A stretch of 8,862 nt of DNA from Selenomonas sp. Lineage in GTDB: Bacteria > Bacillota_C > Negativicutes > Selenomonadales > Selenomonadaceae. The translations under genes were made by a program, and so were the position numbers. The DNA is taken from positions 1-8,862 of the forward strand of contig JAGAYB010000237.1 of the NCBI GenBank assembly GCA_017940705.1. Direction: 5' to 3'. Under the pieces are notes generated by a model, which worked only from the letters and a program-made list of their open reading frames with translations, searched no databases and was not told the origin of the DNA. How positions within the stretch are numbered: the stretch's first letter is position 1; every line of letters starts with the position of its first letter. Positions 5,085-8,862 of the stretch are shown here, in pieces.

Positions 5085-8000
5085 ATATCACCAGACTGTC
5101 CATCAAGCGGCCTGTAGGCATTTCCATGATTGTGGCGTTCTTCGTCGTGCTGGGGCTGTACAGCTATTACAGGATTGGCGTGGAACTTCTGCCGGCGCTC
5201 AATACTCCCTATGTGACGGTGACGGTAAAATATCCGGGGGCCAGTGCTGAGTCTGTGGAGCAGGCAATCATCAAGCCAGTGGAGGACGCAGTATCTTCGG
5301 TGTCCAACGTAAAGACCATCACATCTGTAGCCAGCTATGAACGCGGCCGGGTGATGATGGAGCTGAATTTCGATGCCGATGCGGATATGGCGGCCATTGA
5401 GGCCACCAAGAAAGTAGAGGCCATCAAAAACAAGCTGCCCGATGAAGCCGATGCCCCGGTGGTCATCAAGCGTGATATCAATGCCAAGCCGATTATGGAA
5501 CTGGCAGTCATGAGCCAGCACAGCCTTGGCATGACCTATTCCATGACGGAAAACGTCTTTCAGGATGTATTGCAGCAGGCAGGCGGCGTTTCGGAAATTG
5601 AGCTGCACGGCGGTCGGGATAAGGAAGTGGCGGTGGAAGTTGACAGGGAGAAAATGGCAGCCTACAAGCTGACACTTCCCAAGATTGCCAGCGCAATCCG
5701 CAACGAAAATCAGCTGATACCCTCGGGGCCTGTCTACACTGAGACAACCAAGACCGATGTCCGGGTGCTGGCCGAGTATAAGAGCGCTGCCGATATTGCC
5801 AAAATCCGGGTGTCAAATACCAGTGGGGAACTCATACCGCTGACGGCGGTGGCAACGGTGAAGGAACGCGATGCCAGACAGCAGCGTTACGGACGCCTCA
5901 ACGGTGAGCCGGCAATAAACGTACTTATTTATAAAAACAGTGATGCCAATGTCGTGGAAACAGCCCGGGAAATCATGAAGTCGGTGGAAAAACTCCGCCG
6001 TGACTATCCTGATTATCAATTTGTGGTGGTGTCCAACGATGCTGATTATGTGGAAACATCTCTGCACAGTACGCTGGGAACCTTGGTGGAGGGGCTCATT
6101 ACTACAGGTCTGGTACTTTTCCTGTTCCTGCGTGGCTGGCGTTCCACTGCGGCTGTTATGATTGCCATACCCACCTCATTGATTTCGACTTTTTTCGTCA
6201 TGTATCTGGCCGGATTTACTTTCAACATGATGTCCCTGATGGGGATGACTTTATGTGTAGGGATACTGGTGGATGATTCCATCGTTGTGCTGGAAAATAT
6301 CATCCGTTATTTAAAGAATGGCGCGGCACCTGAGGAGGCGGCGGAAAAAGGCCGGACGGAAATCGGCATGGCAGCTGTCGCCATCACGCTTTGTGATGCG
6401 GCGGTCTTTATGCCTATAGCCTTTATGGAAGGCATGACGGGGCAGTATTTTCGGCAGTTCGGACTGACGATTGTCTTTGCCGGGGCTTTTTCGTTGTTTG
6501 TGTCATTTACCTTGACACCGATGCTGGCCTCAAGGTTTTTTAAAAATGGTTATCATGTCAGCGACTCCCTGCTTTGGCAGGTCATGGACAACTTGGAAGT
6601 CCGGGCCGTGGAAATTTATCGTCGTCTTCTTTATTGGAGCCTGTCACATCAAAAGAAACTGCTGTTTTCCATTTTAGGCATTTTTGCCGCAGTTCTGGCT
6701 CTGATTCCCTTGGGAGCTGTAGGTACGGAGTATATGCCCCAGACCGATGAGTCGAGTTTTACGATTAACATCGAATGTCCTGTCAGAGCCTCTTCGGAGG
6801 AACCTAACAAAGTTGCCCTGCTGCTGGAAGAAAAACTGGCGCAGATTCCCGAAGTCAAGTATTACATGACCCATGCAGGTGGCTCCTCCAGCGCCTATGA
6901 AGGACGGATTAAAGTGGAACTGGTGGGGCGTCACGAGCGCAGCCGTTCCATTTGGGAGATTACGCAGGAGGTTCGGGAATTTGCTCAGGAGATAAAGAGT
7001 GCTGACATCAGAGTGACGGAGTCCCAGTCTAATGTGGCCGGAATTTCCGGCGGTGGTGGCGGCCGTGGCGGCGGTGGTGCACTGCAGGTCGAACTGCGGG
7101 GCAGCAATATGACAGAGCTGGCAGATGCCGCTGATAAAGTGGAAAAAATCCTGCGCCATGACATCAAGGGCGTGGGTGATGTCAACAGTTCCTATACCGA
7201 GGGGATGCCGGAAATTCAGATGACGGTCAGCCGCGATAAGTTAAAGGCTTTTGATGCCTCGATTGCCGATATTGACACGGCGTTCAGCTCAGCTATCAGC
7301 GGCCTGTCGGCTGGCAGCCTTAAAAATGACCCCTTAAACGGCGGTCAGGATACGGATATCAAGGTGCGGCTGGCCGGAGCTGATGGCTACAAGGCTTCTG
7401 ATGTGGCCAGAGTGCCGGTGTGGGCAAACGGCAAGCTGGTGTATCTGGGCGATGTGGCAAATGTCAAGGATGGCCGCGGCCCTGTCAGCATACGCCGGGT
7501 GGATAAACAGCGCTCTATTCGGATTGGTGCCAATCTCAGAGGACGGCCCGTAGGCGATGTGATCCGGGATGCCGGAAAGGCGTTGCGTCAGGCAGATCTG
7601 GGCGACGGCATTACCTATCGCTTTAAAGGGCAGGCCAGCCGGATGAATGATACCTTTGCCGAGTTATTAAGCGCCTTGTTTCTGGCGCTGATTTTGATTT
7701 ACATGCTGCTGGCAGTTTTGTATGAATCCGTGCTGACGCCGTTTATCCGTATGTTTTCCCTGCCATTGGGGCTGATTGGCTCGGTATTGCTGTTGTTTTT
7801 GACTCACAACACCTTAAATTTGTATTCAATGATTGGTATTTTAGTGATGGACGGCATTGTGGCTAAAAACGGCACTCTGCTTATTGATTACACGCTGACA
7901 CTGATGGATAGGGGACGCAGCGCATTGGAGGCCATTGTGGAGGCCGGCTGTGTGCGTTTAAAGCCCATATTTATGACCACCATTACCATGATGGTGGGCA

Positions 8001-8149
8001 TGATGCCCATGGCGCTGGCACTCAGTGACGGCGCTGAAACAAGGGTGTCCATGGCATGGGTTATCATCGGCGGTCTCCTGACCTCCACGGTATTTACCTT
8101 GCTGGTCATCCCCATCATTTTTTTGTATTTTTATCGCGAAAAAGCATGA
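5081..8149 (+). CDS. RND efflux transporter, HAE-1 (AcrB/MexB) family
   Basis: This inner-membrane, proton-driven pump has 1022 residues, close to the family norm of about 1,000-1,050. TM1 lies at about residues 11-30. TM2-TM6 lie between about 333 and 485. TM7 is at about 527-547, and TM8-TM12 lie from about 863 to 1017, giving the expected 12 segments with two large periplasmic loops. The proton-relay residues are present: Asp398-Asp399 in GILVDDSIVVLEN (TM4) and Lys929 in GIVAKNGTLLIDY (TM10). A glycine-rich stretch of nine Gly and one Arg occupies residues 657-666 in the second loop. An ATGA overlap joins the gene to the adaptor, with AGGTGG at 5071-5076 as a plausible ribosome-binding site. 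The heavy-metal subfamily is less likely because the sequence looks most like drug/amphiphile pumps. Drugs, bile acids or fatty acids are possible substrates, but none can be assigned. Confidence 0.96.
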   Translation: MNITRLSIKRPVGISMIVAFFVVLGLYSYYRIGVELLPALNTPYVTVTVKYPGASAESVEQAIIKPVEDAVSSVSNVKTITSVASYERGRVMMELNFDADADMAAIEATKKVEAIKNKLPDEADAPVVIKRDINAKPIMELAVMSQHSLGMTYSMTENVFQDVLQQAGGVSEIELHGGRDKEVAVEVDREKMAAYKLTLPKIASAIRNENQLIPSGPVYTETTKTDVRVLAEYKSAADIAKIRVSNTSGELIPLTAVATVKERDARQQRYGRLNGEPAINVLIYKNSDANVVETAREIMKSVEKLRRDYPDYQFVVVSNDADYVETSLHSTLGTLVEGLITTGLVLFLFLRGWRSTAAVMIAIPTSLISTFFVMYLAGFTFNMMSLMGMTLCVGILVDDSIVVLENIIRYLKNGAAPEEAAEKGRTEIGMAAVAITLCDAAVFMPIAFMEGMTGQYFRQFGLTIVFAGAFSLFVSFTLTPMLASRFFKNGYHVSDSLLWQVMDNLEVRAVEIYRRLLYWSLSHQKKLLFSILGIFAAVLALIPLGAVGTEYMPQTDESSFTINIECPVRASSEEPNKVALLLEEKLAQIPEVKYYMTHAGGSSSAYEGRIKVELVGRHERSRSIWEITQEVREFAQEIKSADIRVTESQSNVAGISGGGGGRGGGGALQVELRGSNMTELADAADKVEKILRHDIKGVGDVNSSYTEGMPEIQMTVSRDKLKAFDASIADIDTAFSSAISGLSAGSLKNDPLNGGQDTDIKVRLAGADGYKASDVARVPVWANGKLVYLGDVANVKDGRGPVSIRRVDKQRSIRIGANLRGRPVGDVIRDAGKALRQADLGDGITYRFKGQASRMNDTFAELLSALFLALILIYMLLAVLYESVLTPFIRMFSLPLGLIGSVLLLFLTHNTLNLYSMIGILVMDGIVAKNGTLLIDYTLTLMDRGRSALEAIVEAGCVRLKPIFMTTITMMVGMMPMALALSDGAETRVSMAWVIIGGLLTSTVFTLLVIPIIFLYFYREKA

Positions 8150-8159
8150 ATTAAAAACT

Positions 8160-8188
8160 TTGCAATGTACTTTATTTTGTGGTACACT
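8160..8188 (+). promoter_or_regulatory. Putative promoter for the histone-like gene
   Basis: TTGCAA at 8160-8165 and TACACT at 8183-8188 are separated by 17 bp and each match four of six consensus positions. The expected start near 8195 would give a leader of about 40 nt. A short dyad TGTAC/GTACA (8166-8170 and 8182-8186) overlaps the -10 box. The promoter would uncouple this gene from the efflux operon, for which no convincing terminator is seen in the 86-bp gap. Confidence 0.45.
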
Positions 8189-8220
8189 TTTTTCAGCTTA
8201 CAAAAAATAGTGAATTTTTA

Positions 8221-8227
8221 GGGGAGG
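8221..8227 (+). promoter_or_regulatory. Strong ribosome-binding site deciding a TTG start
   Basis: GGGGAGG lies eight bases before TTG at 8236. The only longer start in frame, GTG at 8179, would place a hydrophobic-aromatic leader ahead of the basic tail and has no comparable site, so TTG 8236 is preferred. Confidence 0.75.
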
Positions 8228-8235
8228 AATTCTAC

Positions 8236-8661
8236 TTGGCTACTACAAAGAAAACAACTGCAGTAAAGAAAACAGCAGCAACGGCGGCTAAAAAAGCGGT
8301 CAAAAGTGTTGCCAGCAAGGTCGTAGAGGCGGCAGTGACCACCACTGCCGCTAAGGTGACGAAGACGGCTGGCAAAACCACGAAAAAGGCGGCCGCTAAG
8401 AAGTATGTATATATCTTCTTCAACTGCAACGACAATAAAGATGCACATTCGATGAATGCCCGTTACAACAATGAAGTATTCTCTGATACCGCTGCCGGCA
8501 GAAAGGCGCTGCTGCAGAAGGTCAAAGATGAAGTGCAGGCCGGGCGTGTGAATGTGGCTGATAGGGACGCTGTGGAAAGCGCTATATTGCAAGGGCAGCC
8601 CACTGAGGCCAGCAGCAAAATCCAGTATGGCGATATTGAGCGGCTGGTGGTAAGAGCTTAA
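8236..8661 (+). CDS. Lys/Ala-rich histone H1-like protein with unknown C-terminal domain
   Basis: From the TTG start the product is 141 residues in two parts. Residues 1-56 are almost entirely Lys, Ala, Thr and Val, with 15 lysines, no arginine after the start and no aromatic residue; repeats such as KKTAATAAKKAV resemble histone H1 tails and bacterial H1-like proteins. Residues 57-141 form a normal-composition domain starting YVYIFFNCNDNKDAH, followed by a probable helix (GRKALLQKVKDEVQAG) and ending in DIERLVVRA. I do not recognise this domain. The tail suggests binding to DNA, RNA or another polyanion in the cytoplasm; that is inference. The gene seems monocistronic, with its own candidate promoter, a strong ribosome-binding site and an excellent terminator, which suggests substantial expression. 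A link to the efflux operon is not indicated. Confidence 0.85.
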   Translation: MATTKKTTAVKKTAATAAKKAVKSVASKVVEAAVTTTAAKVTKTAGKTTKKAAAKKYVYIFFNCNDNKDAHSMNARYNNEVFSDTAAGRKALLQKVKDEVQAGRVNVADRDAVESAILQGQPTEASSKIQYGDIERLVVRA

Positions 8662-8685
8662 TAATAATTAAGGTCGAGAGTATAG

Positions 8686-8726
8686 TTAAGTGTGTAGGTT
8701 ATAGGTAACTTACGCACTTAATTTTT
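8686..8726 (+). terminator. Intrinsic terminator after the histone-like gene
   Basis: A 16-bp stem pairs 8686-8701 with 8706-8721, including two G-U pairs, around the 4-nt loop TAGG, and is followed at once by TTTTT (8722-8726). It begins 24 bases after the stop codon at 8659-8661. Confidence 0.85.
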
Positions 8727-8782
8727 ATATGAAAGTGCGGTACAGTATCATCAGCCGTCAGCAAGAAAAGATTTGCGTAAGA

Positions 8783-8811
8783 TAGACAAGAAGCGGTTAT
8801 TTTGCTACAAT
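8783..8811 (+). promoter_or_regulatory. Near-consensus sigma-70-type promoter for the gene leaving the right edge
   Basis: TAGACA (8783-8788, five of six matches) and TACAAT (8806-8811, five of six) are separated by exactly 17 bp, and TGC directly precedes the -10 box as an extended -10 element. The expected start is near 8818, giving a leader of about 28 nt. Confidence 0.75.
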
Positions 8812-8845
8812 AATATACCGAGTTATATTTTTACGAAGGATTGAA

Positions 8846-8862
8846 ATGCCAGGCATGAAGAT
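8846..8862 (+). CDS. Start of an unidentified gene, truncated by the window edge
   Basis: ATG at 8846 follows GAAGGA (8835-8840) by five bases and is downstream of a strong promoter. Only MPGMK and part of a sixth codon are visible, so the product cannot be named. A second in-frame ATG at 8855 is less well placed relative to the ribosome-binding site. Confidence 0.6.

Noticed and set aside
5039..5608. Long open frame on the minus strand opposite the RND transporter start (189 codons)
   Set aside because: It lies antisense to well-supported adaptor and transporter genes, shows no recognisable family features, and is explained by codon bias of the + strand genes.
6674..7159. 161-codon minus-strand open frame inside the RND transporter gene
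   Set aside because: It is the mirror of a conserved coding region and has no ribosome-binding site or family resemblance that I can support.
8179..8235. GTG at 8179 as a longer start of the histone-like gene
   Set aside because: It has no good Shine-Dalgarno site, overlaps the probable promoter, and the added residues are unlike the basic tail. TTG at 8236 has GGGGAGG at good spacing.
8747..8756. ATCATCAGCC resembling the ATCATATCAGCC arm of the element at 1219-1232
   Set aside because: The match is short and gapped and has no partner arm nearby, so it is not counted as a second copy of the element.

Overview
The window looks like ordinary chromosome from an anaerobic, fermentative bacterium with an outer membrane, most plausibly a Negativicute (Selenomonas or Veillonella type). 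This assignment is an inference. It rests on Firmicute-style Shine-Dalgarno sites and promoters, a pyruvate formate-lyase and its activase, and an RND pump whose periplasmic adaptor keeps the motif used to dock onto a TolC-type outer-membrane channel. No rRNA, tRNA, CRISPR array or transposase was seen.

Layout, all genes on the + strand: (1) 2-376, C-terminal end of pyruvate formate-lyase (pflB), running in from the left edge, then pflA (378-1115). (2) 1116-1338, a gene-free stretch with a roughly 97-nt nested inverted-repeat structure, then a promoter enclosed by a second inverted repeat. (3) 1339-5084 and 5081-8149, a compact cluster: OmpR-type response regulator, sensor kinase (1-nt overlap), an unrecognised 146-aa protein, an RND periplasmic adaptor, and an HAE-1 type RND transporter (4-nt overlap). 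(4) 8236-8661, a small gene with its own promoter and a strong intrinsic terminator; its product has a Lys/Ala-rich histone H1-like N-terminal tail fused to an unrecognised C-terminal domain. (5) 8783-8862, a near-consensus promoter and the first codons of a further gene leaving the right edge.

The two-component system probably senses an envelope or periplasmic signal and controls the downstream efflux genes, an arrangement common for RND pumps. The pump is incomplete here: no outer-membrane factor is encoded in the window. pflBA belongs to anaerobic pyruvate catabolism (pyruvate + CoA to acetyl-CoA + formate) and appears unrelated to the pump.

I do not see a clearly new multi-gene system. 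The items most worth following are the folded element at 1142-1238, the unknown protein between the kinase and the pump, the histone-like chimeric protein, and the inverted repeats at the regulator promoter and at the end of the kinase gene.
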